The translations under genes and the position numbers were made by a program. The notes beneath the pieces were generated by a model that was not told the DNA's origin, did not search any database, and saw only the letters and a program-made list of their open reading frames with translations. Below, in pieces: positions 26,059-35,658 of a stretch of DNA of 64,000 nt (the first letter of the stretch is position 1; each line of letters opens with the position of its first letter). Source of the stretch: Sphingobacterium kitahiroshimense (GTDB lineage: Bacteria; Bacteroidota; Bacteroidia; Sphingobacteriales; Sphingobacteriaceae); assembly GCF_025961315.1 (NCBI RefSeq), contig NZ_JAOQNK010000001.1, positions 4,340,001 through 4,404,000 of the forward strand, given 5' to 3'.

Positions 26059-27114
26059 ATGAAGAAATTAGACGTTACTAAACAAGAAAAAGAATCCTTA
26101 GAAGAAGCAATACAATTTTGGGAAAAGGAAAATGTAATTGATGCATCGACAGCAAAAGCTATGGTCGATAGCATTGATGTCAAAAGCTTTGATTGGAAGC
26201 GCCTAGCACGGTATGCATTTTGGGTTGCCTTAGCATCTTTGGTATTTGCAGTTTTTTCTTTAATGACTGATACTGCATTTCTCAAATTTGTAGATACACT
26301 GTACGAAGCGCCCAATATTTTATTCTGTCTCTTTTTTGGTGCTTTAGCTGTATTGTTTTATACCCTCGGCTTTCGTTACAAAACAAAATTTCCTAATAAA
26401 AATCTTTCTATTGAAACCATGATGTTGATAGGTGTTTTTTCGACAGCAGCATGCATCGGATTTTTAGGAAAGGTATTGGATAAGAATAGTATGCACTATT
26501 CTTTACTATTTCTATTATCAGTCCTCATATACGGATATCTCGCGAACCGCTTAAAATCTAAGCTCATATGGGTATTTATGCTTGTTGCATTAGGAATCTG
26601 GTTTGCGACCGAAACAGCATATCATAGTGATTGGGGATTTAAGTTCTGGGGAATGAATTACCCACTACGTTTTACTATTTTTGGACTAATGCTGACATTA
26701 ATTGCTGTTTATGTGCAGCCACGGTTCAAAAAACTGATAGAATTTCAACCGCTAAGCTACCTCATTGGCTTACTATACTTAATGATTTCATTGTGGTCTC
26801 TTTCTATTTTTGGTAATTATTCAGATTTCTATGAATGGACTTTAGTAAGACAGTACCACATCTTTTATTGGGGTCTGTTGTCGACAGCAGTAGCCGCAGG
26901 TCTCGTTATCTATGGACTGAAGATGAAAGACAATACAACAAGAGAAATTGGTTTTGTATTTTTTGTATTGAATGTCTACACAAGATATGTAGAATACCTT
27001 TGGGATAATATCAATCGTGCAATCTTTTTTCTTATTTTGGCAGTATCATTCTGGTTTGTTGGTCGTTGGGCAGAAAAATTATGGCAAAAAAGAGAAGATA
27101 GTTTAGATACCTAA
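26059..27114 (+). CDS. Multi-pass membrane protein (DUF2157-like)
   Basis: A 351-residue protein with a soluble N-terminus (about 1-50, containing EAIQFWEKENVIDASTAKAM, a short helical segment like the start of DUF2157 proteins) and about nine membrane helices from residue 53 onward. Conserved-looking aromatic positions lie in YHSDWGFKFWGMNYPLRF. The C-terminus ends with FWFVGRWAEKLWQKREDS. No transport or enzyme motif is recognised. It is divergent from uvrA and convergent with the response regulator at 27145. Family call is tentative. Confidence 0.7.
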   Translation: MKKLDVTKQEKESLEEAIQFWEKENVIDASTAKAMVDSIDVKSFDWKRLARYAFWVALASLVFAVFSLMTDTAFLKFVDTLYEAPNILFCLFFGALAVLFYTLGFRYKTKFPNKNLSIETMMLIGVFSTAACIGFLGKVLDKNSMHYSLLFLLSVLIYGYLANRLKSKLIWVFMLVALGIWFATETAYHSDWGFKFWGMNYPLRFTIFGLMLTLIAVYVQPRFKKLIEFQPLSYLIGLLYLMISLWSLSIFGNYSDFYEWTLVRQYHIFYWGLLSTAVAAGLVIYGLKMKDNTTREIGFVFFVLNVYTRYVEYLWDNINRAIFFLILAVSFWFVGRWAEKLWQKREDSLDT

Positions 27115-27144
27115 TATCACGATATAAGTACCAAGCGCGCATAC

Positions 27145-27816
27145 TTAAAAGGAAATGTTAAAGCCTACACCTCTTGAAGAAGTAATGTGTAGATTTAAAT
27201 CATGTTTGAGGTACTTGCGTAATCTCGTAATGAAAACATCCATGCTGCGGCCATTAAAAAAGTCACTGTTACCCCAGACTTGCTGTAAGATTTCTTCCCT
27301 TGTCACAAGAGAACCATTGCGTTGACATAGAAACTGTAAGAGCTTCGCTTCTCTTTCTGTTAGTTTAAATTGTTCCAGTGGATGAGTGAGGAGTAATCGC
27401 TGAGGGAAAAATTGATAACTACCAAGGGTAATTGATGTGATCTGATCAGTTTTTTTATTACGCTTTAGGATATTTTGGATTCGTAATACTAATTCCTCTG
27501 GATCACAGGGTTTTGTTAGGTAATCGTCAGCGCCAATTTTTAAACCTGTTATTTTATCTATTTTTTGTTCTTTGGCGGTTAGGAAAATAAAAGGGACTTC
27601 AGGATAGTATTCTTTGATCTCCTGCGCTAATGTGAAACCGCTTTTAACGGGTAACATTACATCCAAAATTAATAGATCGTAAGGAAGTATATTTTCAGCA
27701 AGCAGTAATTCCGCTGGGCTTTGCATCCAGTGCACATCATATCCGGAAAGCTGTAAATAATGCTGCAACATAAATCCGAAATCAGCATCGTCTTCAATTA
27801 ACAAAAGTTTATTCAT
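27145..27816 (-). CDS. Response regulator, OmpR/PhoB type
   Basis: Two-component DNA-binding regulator, 223 residues. The receiver domain has IEDDADF (acidic Asp9/Asp10), the phosphorylation site Asp52 in LLILDVMLP, Thr80 in FLTAKEQ and Lys102 in LTKPCDPEEL. The C-terminal winged helix (about 128-223) includes LTEREAKLLQFLCQRNGSLV, EEILQQVWG, MDVFITRLRKYLK and the wing SRGVGFNISF. Its start overlaps the 3' end of the histidine kinase gene by 8 bases. The divergent outer-membrane receptor gene at 29258 is the likeliest target. Confidence 0.95.
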   Translation of the reverse strand: MNKLLLIEDDADFGFMLQHYLQLSGYDVHWMQSPAELLLAENILPYDLLILDVMLPVKSGFTLAQEIKEYYPEVPFIFLTAKEQKIDKITGLKIGADDYLTKPCDPEELVLRIQNILKRNKKTDQITSITLGSYQFFPQRLLLTHPLEQFKLTEREAKLLQFLCQRNGSLVTREEILQQVWGNSDFFNGRSMDVFITRLRKYLKHDLNLHITSSRGVGFNISF

Positions 27817-29143
27817 GGGGAATTATAATATTAAAAGTAGTTCCTATATTGATTTTGCTAGTAACGTCTATTTTGCCTTGATGACGCCCTACAATCGTAT
27901 TGACAAGATATAATCCTAGTCCTAAACCCTTGCTATCATGGATATTATTTTTTTGTATGCGGTAGAATTTCTCAAAGATATGAGGAATTTCTTTTAAAGC
28001 CATTCCTATCCCATTATCACGTACTTGGATTTCAAATAAATTCTTGTTCGTGGAAATTGATACACTCAGATGAGAAGCACCATACTTGATGCTGTTATTC
28101 ATAAGATTGACAATAATGGTCGTAAAATCGGATTCGTTAATTGGTATTTCGATTGTTGAAAACTCATTTATATCAAATTTTATATGAGGATGAGCAAGTT
28201 TAAAATCAGCAAGTATCATCTTCACTTGATCAAAGGTAATGGGGATGTCTGCATCTGTTTTGTCACTTTCATGCAAAGGTTGTAAAGTGTTTTCCAGACG
28301 TTCCACTTGACGTTCCATAACGGCTAGAATGGTAGGATCAGGTTGTTTTTGAATTGTTTTTAAAGCTACTTTAAGCGTTGCAATGGGCGTTTTTAGTTCA
28401 TGCGAAATATTGTCAACGGCATCATGCAACTGACTAATCTTTCTCTGTTGCTGTTTTAAATTCTGATATGTTCGATAAAATAAGAATAATAAAGCCAATA
28501 GAATCAATGTTGAATTGAAGAGTAGGAATGCTAACTCCTTAAAAACAATCCAGTTGATATTGACCACCTCAAACGTTGATCTTCGAAGAACAAGAAAACT
28601 GTACTGTTTATCTTCCTGCTCAGCAGTGATTGTTGACTGTTCTTTCGTTAACTGTTTAACAGTTTTTTCAGTAGACCAGGTTCCAGAAGATAACTCCAAT
28701 GGATGCGTCATTTCACCACTTGTTTTATAGACAATTATTGGTTTTTTGATCAGTTTTTCTTGAGCGTTTTGAAAGGTGATTTGCAGAATCTCTTTTTGTA
28801 ATCTTACCTGAAAACCTAATGGGGAAAAAAGACTATCTACATAATGTGTCAACGCTTTCTCAGTTTTATTTACTTTATCAGCATAACTGCTTTCCAGCGT
28901 TGCAAGCGTAATTTTTTTCTGAGCTAGTTGTATGTAGTAAGAAGTTGCGTCTTGATTATTAAGGAGATCATTGTCGAATAGAGCGTCAGTCTCATCTATT
29001 TTTCCTAGTTTCTCTTTTGTTAGCGAATATATCTCCCTTTTCTTCAATTGAAAAGAATTCAAGAGCAAATAGGATTGAATGCCAATAAGGATAACAAAGA
29101 GGATCGTGAAAAAATAAATATAGTTTTTAGACTTAAGTTCCAT
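27809..29143 (-). CDS. Sensor histidine kinase
   Basis: Membrane sensor kinase, 444 residues from ATG 29143 (an in-frame TTG at 29149 is ignored). Two helices (about 8-30 and 201-224) flank a periplasmic sensor domain of about 170 residues with no recognised fold. The kinase core has the H-box DNISHELKTPIATL with His248, N-box NLMNNSIKYGA, G1 RDNGIGM, F-box FEKFYRI and G2 GLGLGLYLVNTIVGRHQG. There is no HAMP domain. Partner of the overlapping response regulator; this arrangement resembles RprX/RprY-like systems of Bacteroidota, but the signal is unknown. An exact -7 box TATATTTG sits directly before the ATG. Confidence 0.94.
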   Translation of the reverse strand: MELKSKNYIYFFTILFVILIGIQSYLLLNSFQLKKREIYSLTKEKLGKIDETDALFDNDLLNNQDATSYYIQLAQKKITLATLESSYADKVNKTEKALTHYVDSLFSPLGFQVRLQKEILQITFQNAQEKLIKKPIIVYKTSGEMTHPLELSSGTWSTEKTVKQLTKEQSTITAEQEDKQYSFLVLRRSTFEVVNINWIVFKELAFLLFNSTLILLALLFLFYRTYQNLKQQQRKISQLHDAVDNISHELKTPIATLKVALKTIQKQPDPTILAVMERQVERLENTLQPLHESDKTDADIPITFDQVKMILADFKLAHPHIKFDINEFSTIEIPINESDFTTIIVNLMNNSIKYGASHLSVSISTNKNLFEIQVRDNGIGMALKEIPHIFEKFYRIQKNNIHDSKGLGLGLYLVNTIVGRHQGKIDVTSKINIGTTFNIIIPHE

Positions 29144-29257
29144 ATACAAATATAGGTTGCGATTTTGAATAAATAGAATCTTAACCTACCATTAACTCTT
29201 TATTAACCATCGCTCTCCACTACTTGAGGCAACTTTGTAGCAGCAATTTAATCAAGT

Positions 29258-31633
29258 ATGAAGTATCTAATTATTCTATTATTATTACCTTTTCTTGGAC
29301 AGGCTCAAGGGAAACGTTTATCCGGTAGTGTGTGCGATCAAAACGAAATTCCTTTGAAAGGAGCAACTGTCATTTTATTGGACAGTATAAGTAAACCCAT
29401 CCACACATTAAGTCTCGACACTGCCGGTAGGTTTGATTTTGTAATAGAAGACAACCAGCTATACCGTATGGCAATATCCCATTTAAATTATCAGAGCCGA
29501 GAATTGAATTTTCGATCAGATACCTTACAAGTTCCATTATTAATAAAGTTAAGTCCTAATGAGTCGAAACTGGAAGAAGCGCAAGTAACCGGTAAAAGAC
29601 CAAGGGTTACTCGAAAAATTGATCGTTTAGAGTTTAATGTGCAAGGAAGTAATCTATCCGGATTGAACAGTTGGGATATTTTGAAACGGACACCTATGGT
29701 TATGGTAAGTGGAAGTAGTATAGCTGTACGTGGAGACAAAAAAGTAGTTGTCATGATTAATGAAAGAAAACTGATGATGAGCGGGGAAGAACTAAAAACG
29801 TTACTCGAAAATACAGCAGGATCGGATGTTCAATCTATTGAGGTCATTACAAGTCCACCTGCAAAATATGAAGCGGAGGGAAGTACTATTATTAATATAA
29901 AACTCAATAAATCGCAACTATTTGGGTACAGAGGTACGCTACTGGCATTGGCAGAGCAAAGTAATTATGGTAAGCAACTATTTGGACTGACCCAATACTA
30001 TAAAAATGAAAAAGTTAATGTTCGCGCCACTTATAATTTTGGAAGAGGGACATATGCGCGCTATGGAACCGATTTTGTCTACTATCCGAATGATCAAACT
30101 TCCTGGGAAAGTGTTATGACCCGTATCGATAAAAATAATAGCCAAAACAGTTACGTGTTTTCGCTCGACTACACGCCGGATAGTATCTGGAATATTGCCG
30201 TCGGTCTAAACGGATATTATGGACCAAAATCAACAGGATTATATCAAGTACCGACTTCCATCTATAATAAGGATAGGTTACTGGAGTCTTCTTATTTAAC
30301 ACAGAACGATCATATCGAATCGCGTAAAACCAATAACTATTACTTGCAGGTTAATAAAAAAATAAATTCCAACTGGAATGCAAATTGGTCTTCCTATTTT
30401 ACAACAAATCGTAAATCTAATCTACAGGATGTATGGACAGATCTACAATTTAAGAATCAAGATCCTAAAAGTACGCGCTTTCTGAGTGACAATGCTACAC
30501 AGAACCAATTATTCACAACACAGCTCGATCTTTCTGTAAATATGAATAATATTGCCATTGAGTTTGGAGGTAAGTTTAGTGCTGTGAAAACGAAAAGTAC
30601 CTTAATGTTTTCAGATGATGCTTCAGGAAGTTTTGAGCCTCGATCAGATAAGAGTAATATTTTTGATTACGATGAACAACAGGCAGCTGTATATGGATCA
30701 ATAGCATATAAATGGCGAAAATGGAGCTGGAAAGGAGGTTTGCGTCTTGAAAATACGGCATTGGAAGGAGTCGTCTCAGAACCGGAAGACCGGAATAATC
30801 AAAATTATTGGGTACTCTTTCCAACCTTCTATGCTCAGTACCAAACAGATCAGGAATACCAATGGGGGTTTTCTTACGGTAAGCGTATCAGCAGACCTGC
30901 TTATTCGTGGTTAAACCCGGCGAAGTCCTATTATAATCTTTTTTCTTATTTTCAGGGAGATCCGCGGTTGAAGGCTACAATTATTCATAATCTCAATATT
31001 ACGTTAACGAAAAAAGAATGGAATGTAGATTTGTTTTATCGATATGAGCAATGGCCGTCCATGGAGATTGCTATTCAAGATAATATAAATCATCAATTGA
31101 TCTTTCATTACACGAATATTCGAAACGGGCAGGGAGCAGGTGTAGATTTGGGTAAAAGTTTTCAATTATTGAAAAATTGGAGTTTAAACGCACAACTGGA
31201 AGGGATGTACAATGTCAATAATTATCAAGGTAGCGATATGCAATTGTATCGTAATCGAGTGTGGATGGCCAATGGAAATTTTAGTTCAATTTTCGTGCTG
31301 AATAAAGAAAGCGACTGGAACCTTGAGCTTGGAAAAACCTTTGAGTCGCCTACCATACAGGGACCTTTTAAGATCACAGGTTATTCTAGTACCTATCTGA
31401 TCACGAGCCGTAAGTTTTTTGGTAAACGGTTTGAAGTCAATCTTTCTTTTATGGATATTTTTAAATCGGAAAGACAAAGGGTATCTTCAAAATATGCGGA
31501 CCAAAATAATTACTATAACGATTATCGAGATACACGCAAAGTCAATATAACATTACGCTATCATTTTGGCAATCAGAAGATAAAGAATAATTCCAGTATG
31601 CCTAAAAAGACGGAAGAGCAGGGAAGATTATAA
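29258..31633 (+). CDS. TonB-dependent receptor-like outer-membrane beta-barrel protein
   Basis: A 791-residue outer-membrane protein. Signal peptide MKYLIILLLLPFLGQAQG; a carboxypeptidase-like regulatory domain at about 20-110 (KRLSGSVCDQNEIPLKGATV). A plug-like region follows (ILKRTPMVMVSGSSIAVRG, then VQSIEVITSPPAKYEAEGS). A large beta-barrel of the Outer_membrane_beta-barrel type ends KVNITLRYHFGNQKI, after which a polar 18-residue tail is added. Unlike SusC proteins there is no SusD partner. It is divergent from the two-component genes, and its transported compound is unknown. Confidence 0.9.
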   Translation: MKYLIILLLLPFLGQAQGKRLSGSVCDQNEIPLKGATVILLDSISKPIHTLSLDTAGRFDFVIEDNQLYRMAISHLNYQSRELNFRSDTLQVPLLIKLSPNESKLEEAQVTGKRPRVTRKIDRLEFNVQGSNLSGLNSWDILKRTPMVMVSGSSIAVRGDKKVVVMINERKLMMSGEELKTLLENTAGSDVQSIEVITSPPAKYEAEGSTIINIKLNKSQLFGYRGTLLALAEQSNYGKQLFGLTQYYKNEKVNVRATYNFGRGTYARYGTDFVYYPNDQTSWESVMTRIDKNNSQNSYVFSLDYTPDSIWNIAVGLNGYYGPKSTGLYQVPTSIYNKDRLLESSYLTQNDHIESRKTNNYYLQVNKKINSNWNANWSSYFTTNRKSNLQDVWTDLQFKNQDPKSTRFLSDNATQNQLFTTQLDLSVNMNNIAIEFGGKFSAVKTKSTLMFSDDASGSFEPRSDKSNIFDYDEQQAAVYGSIAYKWRKWSWKGGLRLENTALEGVVSEPEDRNNQNYWVLFPTFYAQYQTDQEYQWGFSYGKRISRPAYSWLNPAKSYYNLFSYFQGDPRLKATIIHNLNITLTKKEWNVDLFYRYEQWPSMEIAIQDNINHQLIFHYTNIRNGQGAGVDLGKSFQLLKNWSLNAQLEGMYNVNNYQGSDMQLYRNRVWMANGNFSSIFVLNKESDWNLELGKTFESPTIQGPFKITGYSSTYLITSRKFFGKRFEVNLSFMDIFKSERQRVSSKYADQNNYYNDYRDTRKVNITLRYHFGNQKIKNNSSMPKKTEEQGRL

Positions 31634-31686
31634 GATTTAAGTATAAAGCGCCCTTTATTAAAAAAAGGGGAATCTCCCCAAGTACA

Positions 31687-31720
31687 AAAAAACCAGATAT
31701 CAATAGTTATCTGGTTTTTG
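31687..31720. terminator. Bidirectional terminator
   Basis: Stem AAAAACCAGATA/TATCTGGTTTTT (about 31688-31699 with 31708-31719) between the convergent receptor and OsmC genes, with A- and T-runs outside. Confidence 0.85.
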
Positions 31721-31777
31721 TATGTTTTTATTTTACAATGTCTAAGTTCAGATTATGAGCTAAGCATTCCACTATTA

Positions 31778-32194
31778 TTAATTGATTTTGAGTGAATAGG
31801 TGATATTGATACCACCTGCGGCAAGCATATCATGTACCGAACAGTATTTTTTGACCGCCAATTCTGCTGCCTTTTGAGCTTTAATTTCATCAATAGCACC
31901 TTTTAGATAAAAGCTAATGTGGATATCTGTAAAGATATTTGGAATTTCCTCGCGGCGTTTTCCCTCAACCTCAACTTGTATATCTTCAATTTCCTGACGC
32001 TGTTTCGTCAAAATAGAAGAAAGATCAAATACACTACATGAGCCTAGTGCCATTAAGACTAATTCCATAGGGCGAACTCCCTTACCTTCACCACCAATAG
32101 CTTCTGAACCATCAATATTTACTTTTACATTGGATAGTTCACTTGCTGCTTCAAAGTGAACTGCTTTATTTTGACGATTTAGTGTTACTTTCAT
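31778..32194 (-). CDS. OsmC family peroxiredoxin-like protein
   Basis: Cytoplasmic OsmC/Ohr-family protein, 138 residues, likely reducing organic hydroperoxides. The two active-site cysteines are present: Cys53 in ALGSCSVFDL and Cys118 in KKYCSVHDML. The start at 32194 (MKVTLNRQ) is supported by a real Shine-Dalgarno AAGGAG at 32203-32208, 8 bases upstream and rare in this window. A complete promoter lies at 32216-32246. It belongs to the YhfA-like branch rather than Ohr by its shortness and GKGVRPMELVLMALGSC. Single gene. Confidence 0.92.
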   Translation of the reverse strand: MKVTLNRQNKAVHFEAASELSNVKVNIDGSEAIGGEGKGVRPMELVLMALGSCSVFDLSSILTKQRQEIEDIQVEVEGKRREEIPNIFTDIHISFYLKGAIDEIKAQKAAELAVKKYCSVHDMLAAGGINITYSLKIN

Positions 32195-32202
32195 GATTGA
32201 AT

Positions 32203-32208
32203 CTCCTT
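32203..32208 (-). promoter_or_regulatory. Shine-Dalgarno sequence of the OsmC gene
   Basis: AAGGAG on the minus strand, 8 bases ahead of the ATG at 32194. It decides the start; most genes here lack such a site. Confidence 0.6.
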
Positions 32209-32215
32209 GTATATA

Positions 32216-32246
32216 CAAATTTAATGAAATTTGCTTTCATTAACAA
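32216..32246 (-). promoter_or_regulatory. Promoter of the OsmC gene
   Basis: On the minus strand TTG (32244-32246), 20-base spacer, TAAATTTG (32216-32223): a full bacteroidete -33/-7 promoter, about 20 bases ahead of the ATG. Confidence 0.6.
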
Positions 32247-32364
32247 TATAATTGCGCTGACACGTAAATAACATGACTTGTTATTACTTTTTTCTTACAA
32301 AGCGGTTATATACATAATAAGATATACTTATTACCCTAAACACATCTAATTGAGGATAAATATA

Positions 32365-32397
32365 AAAAGGGTGATCATAATTATGATACACCCTTTT
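32365..32397 (-). terminator. Terminator after the SGNH hydrolase gene
   Basis: Stem AAAAGGGTG/CACCCTTTT (32365-32373 with 32389-32397), with an inner ATCAT/ATGAT stem. The minus strand ends in a short T-run. Confidence 0.75.
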
Positions 32398-32419
32398 ACC
32401 AAACCATTTATTAATATTT

Positions 32420-33712
32420 TTATGGAAGTTTCACACCTCTATAATCAGATATATTTAATCTCGGAACTTGAGCACCGTACGTTTTATTGATGGCTTCAAT
32501 AAATACATTTGCCATTAATGCATTTCCAATAGGCGTCAAATGTATTCCGTCCAATGAAAACCCATTTCCAGTGATATATTTCGCACTTACCGATAGACCA
32601 TCGATGCGGATGCCATTTTTAACAGCTGTTAAAAATGCATTGACGTCTGCGACAGCTAAGCCTTTAGACGCGGCGATCGATTTAATTGATTTATTGAAAT
32701 CATTGACACGCACTACCACTTCTGCAGCTTCTTTTGTATCTAAAACATATTTGTCCTCAACAGGATTGAGCGGGTGTAATCCGTAAGGTATTTTGTTTAC
32801 ATTTGGAACACCCAATAAACCTGCCGATGAAAAAGGGAGGACAAAGAAATCCTGATCCGTAGCAGCTCGCGGGCCCGTCTTAGTTGCGATGTAAATATCA
32901 GTCACTTTGGTTGTACTTGCGGCATTTACTGCCGCTAGAAGCGCTTGACGTGTTACTGTTGTAAAATAAGGCACGGATGTTACATCAGGGATCGTTGCTA
33001 ACACACCTTTTTGCCCTTTTGCTGTTAATGTTGTTACATAATTATTCAATAGGGTATTGAACAGTGCTGTAGAGGTTAATGTTGTCGTTGGACCTTCATT
33101 AACAGCTCCATTGGTTGCATACCCCAATACATCATTATTTCCCAATGAAAATGTAAAGAACGTATGATTTTGTGACGTAGAATAAGTGAAATAATTCATT
33201 GTTGGTGGAGTGCCTTCTGGTAATAGACGTTCGAAGTACATATTTCCAGCTGCTGTTCCTATGCCAGGTGCAAAAGCCATATCCATACGCATACCCGGTA
33301 CCCCTAAATTATTGATCGGATCAGTAAATTTCGTTAATAATTTTGGACTAGCGGAGCGGTAAGCTAATTTGTCTGTAACCTGTTCTGTTACTGGTTGGCC
33401 ATTGACCAATGCTTTAAGACGAATATAGCCCGATCCATTGGACTGCTCCTCGCTAAAAAATGGAGATTTGAACTCGCCTCCGCCTACTTTTTGAAGTTGT
33501 TCTGAGATGAGCAATGGAAAAGCTACTTTTTGGCCATCAAGATATAGTCCCCCATCAGCGAATCCTGCAGAAAGAGAATTTCCAATGGCAATATATTTAC
33601 TAAAGTCAGCTTTTGTTCCTGCTGAAGGTGTGAATTCGTCGAGAGATGGTTTACATGCTGTGATACTCAGTATCGCCAATGCAACTCCTATATATAAATT
33701 TCTTCTGTTCAT
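32420..33712 (-). CDS. SGNH/GDSL hydrolase family lipoprotein
   Basis: A 430-residue lipoprotein: signal MNRRNLYIGVALAILSITAC with lipidated Cys20. The GDSL block reads IAIGNSLSAGFADGG, with Ser46 as candidate nucleophile (GNSL in place of GDSL). Block III is LGNNDVLGYATNG, and the catalytic Asp/His of block V is DGIHLTPIGNALMAN near residue 395. Predicted esterase or lipase on the cell surface or in the periplasm. It lies 26 bases downstream of the FadL-type porin gene, a pairing that suggests joint handling of hydrophobic or acyl compounds. Confidence 0.9.
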   Translation of the reverse strand: MNRRNLYIGVALAILSITACKPSLDEFTPSAGTKADFSKYIAIGNSLSAGFADGGLYLDGQKVAFPLLISEQLQKVGGGEFKSPFFSEEQSNGSGYIRLKALVNGQPVTEQVTDKLAYRSASPKLLTKFTDPINNLGVPGMRMDMAFAPGIGTAAGNMYFERLLPEGTPPTMNYFTYSTSQNHTFFTFSLGNNDVLGYATNGAVNEGPTTTLTSTALFNTLLNNYVTTLTAKGQKGVLATIPDVTSVPYFTTVTRQALLAAVNAASTTKVTDIYIATKTGPRAATDQDFFVLPFSSAGLLGVPNVNKIPYGLHPLNPVEDKYVLDTKEAAEVVVRVNDFNKSIKSIAASKGLAVADVNAFLTAVKNGIRIDGLSVSAKYITGNGFSLDGIHLTPIGNALMANVFIEAINKTYGAQVPRLNISDYRGVKLP

Positions 33713-33738
33713 GATAATAACATTTTTAATATAAATGC

Positions 33739-34956
33739 TTAAAATTTGTACGTCAATCCAATACCTGGTGCGTAAATATTCGTCGTATACGTTCCTGATA
33801 AATGGCTGTCTACATTATTTGCTTCGCGAGGTAATATTCTCTGGTATGCAAAAGAGCCTGTTAGATCAAACTTCTGATTCATTTTGTATGTGAAACCGCC
33901 AGCAATCAGTACACGGTTGTTATCTGGAGTTTCTGGATAGACATAATCTTTACTCACAGGTGTTGCGATATAACCGCCACCGATACGGAGTTGCAATTTC
34001 TCTGATGGCAAGTATTCGATACCCGCTTTAATAGAACCTGCTTTTGTATAATTCTTAGGGGAATGCGTGTCAGGAGTATTTGCACCACTATAATCAAAGT
34101 TTAGTTCTTTATAAATATCGTAATTGATCACCGTTCCATCCACAGCCATTTTCACTTTGTCACTGATCGGGAATGTTACACCAACAGCAAAAGTAGATGG
34201 GAGTGGAAGTTCGGCGCTAAATTTACTATTTGGTGGAAATGTTCCTTGCGCCGCTTCAGGTACTGTGAATTTAGCATCTCCATCTTTTAATTTCGTAACA
34301 ACTTTAGATCGGTAGCTCATAGAAATGGCAAATTCTTCATTTAAGTTGTAGTGAACACCGACATTATATCCTGTTCCAGTACCGGTTCCTTTTAATTCAG
34401 CCAACCCTGATGACCCATCTTGGAAATAAACGGGAACAGCACTTTGTAAATCCACAGAACCAATGTTATACACAAAACCCCCACCGATGCTGAAGTTGTC
34501 CGTTAATTTGACACTGACGGTAGGTTGGATGTATATGGCGCGTAACGACAAACTAACTAAACTGTATTTACCTGTCCATTCAGTGCCCCAGTCTACTGCA
34601 CCTCCATAAGGTGTATATATTCCTATACCCGCTTTCCACCACGTATTTTTAGGTCCTACTGTGGCAAAAACAGAAAAAGGTGGCGTTATCTGATTTTTAG
34701 TATGATCCACCACAGAACTTCCTGTTGCTTGAAAAGCAGATTTAAACATAACACCATTTCCGTTTACAGAAACCGCATTGTGGCTCATTTTTGAAAGTGC
34801 TCCTGGGCTATAAAAGATGGAAGATTCATCTATAAAGTAGGCAGAACCTGCACCACCCATACCGACAGATTTTGGACTCTGAAGATTGACTTGAGATCCC
34901 TGTGCTAAAAGTAAAGACGGCGATACACAAAGCAAGGTAATTAGTAACTTCTTCAT
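33739..34956 (-). CDS. OmpP1/FadL family outer-membrane transporter
   Basis: Outer-membrane beta-barrel protein of 405 residues for hydrophobic compounds such as long-chain fatty acids. Signal peptide MKKLLITLLCVSPSLLLAQG from ATG 34956 (earlier in-frame starts at 34962 and 34965 are less likely). The FadL hatch region is clear: KSVGMGGAGSAYFIDESSIF then YSPGALSKM. Later strands carry FSIGGGFVYNIGSVDLQS and MSYRSKVVTKLKDG, and the last strand ends APGIGLTYKF with terminal Phe. First gene of an operon with the SGNH hydrolase. Confidence 0.92.
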   Translation of the reverse strand: MKKLLITLLCVSPSLLLAQGSQVNLQSPKSVGMGGAGSAYFIDESSIFYSPGALSKMSHNAVSVNGNGVMFKSAFQATGSSVVDHTKNQITPPFSVFATVGPKNTWWKAGIGIYTPYGGAVDWGTEWTGKYSLVSLSLRAIYIQPTVSVKLTDNFSIGGGFVYNIGSVDLQSAVPVYFQDGSSGLAELKGTGTGTGYNVGVHYNLNEEFAISMSYRSKVVTKLKDGDAKFTVPEAAQGTFPPNSKFSAELPLPSTFAVGVTFPISDKVKMAVDGTVINYDIYKELNFDYSGANTPDTHSPKNYTKAGSIKAGIEYLPSEKLQLRIGGGYIATPVSKDYVYPETPDNNRVLIAGGFTYKMNQKFDLTGSFAYQRILPREANNVDSHLSGTYTTNIYAPGIGLTYKF

Positions 34957-35140
34957 ATACATCAAATTTGGTTTATCGTTTGTGTTTGAATTACAATGCT
35001 AACATAGTAAATTTTTGTGGCTTTTCGATATTATTTTGGCGAAAATTGATAAATATTTATTTTGAAAGAATGTGTATTAATAAATGTGATTTTTGTAGTA
35101 AGATTAACAGGAAATCATTAAATTGCTAAAAAAAATAATT

Positions 35141-35641
35141 ATGGCAACAGTAGCATTCAAAGGTGGAGCAGTTAATACGGTTGGAAATTTACCAGCAGTA
35201 GGAAATCAAGCTCCAGATTTTAAATTGACAGCAGGTGATTTATCTGATAAATCATTAGCAGATTATAAAGGAAAGAAAGTAGTTTTAAATATTTTCCCAA
35301 GTGTAGATACAGGTACCTGTGCAGCATCTGTTCGTGCTTTCAATAAAGCAGCGTCAGGATTAGAAAATACAGTGGTGTTATGTATTTCCAAAGATTTACC
35401 ATTTGCTCAAGGACGTTTTTGTGCAGCGGAAGGTTTGAATAATGTGGTTACATTGTCGGAATATAAAGACAGTAATTTTTCAGATGCATATCAATTGCGT
35501 TTTTCCGATGGCCCTTTAGCGGGTTTATTGAGCCGTGTAGTCATTACATTGGATGAAAACGGTAAAGTTTTATATGAAGAGCAAGTTGCGGAAGTGACAG
35601 AAGAGCCAAATTACGAAGCTGCATTGGCATCTTTGAAATAA
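35141..35641 (+). CDS. tpx: Thiol peroxidase Tpx
   Basis: Atypical two-cysteine peroxiredoxin reducing hydrogen and organic peroxides using thioredoxin, 166 residues. The peroxidatic Cys60 is in FPSVDTGTCAASVRAFN and the resolving Cys94 in QGRFCAAEGLNNV, the same spacing as E. coli Tpx. The segment GLLSRVVITLDENGKVLYEE near the C-terminus is typical. ATG at 35141 is used; a TTG at 35123 is an artefact of frame extension. Single gene with a strong terminator. Confidence 0.96.
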   Translation: MATVAFKGGAVNTVGNLPAVGNQAPDFKLTAGDLSDKSLADYKGKKVVLNIFPSVDTGTCAASVRAFNKAASGLENTVVLCISKDLPFAQGRFCAAEGLNNVVTLSEYKDSNFSDAYQLRFSDGPLAGLLSRVVITLDENGKVLYEEQVAEVTEEPNYEAALASLK

Positions 35642-35658
35642 GCAGATCATAAATAAAG

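Noticed and set aside
31661..31680. Short GGGGA/TCCCC hairpin after the receptor gene
   Set aside because: Only five pairs and no T-run; the stronger terminator lies just downstream at 31687-31720.
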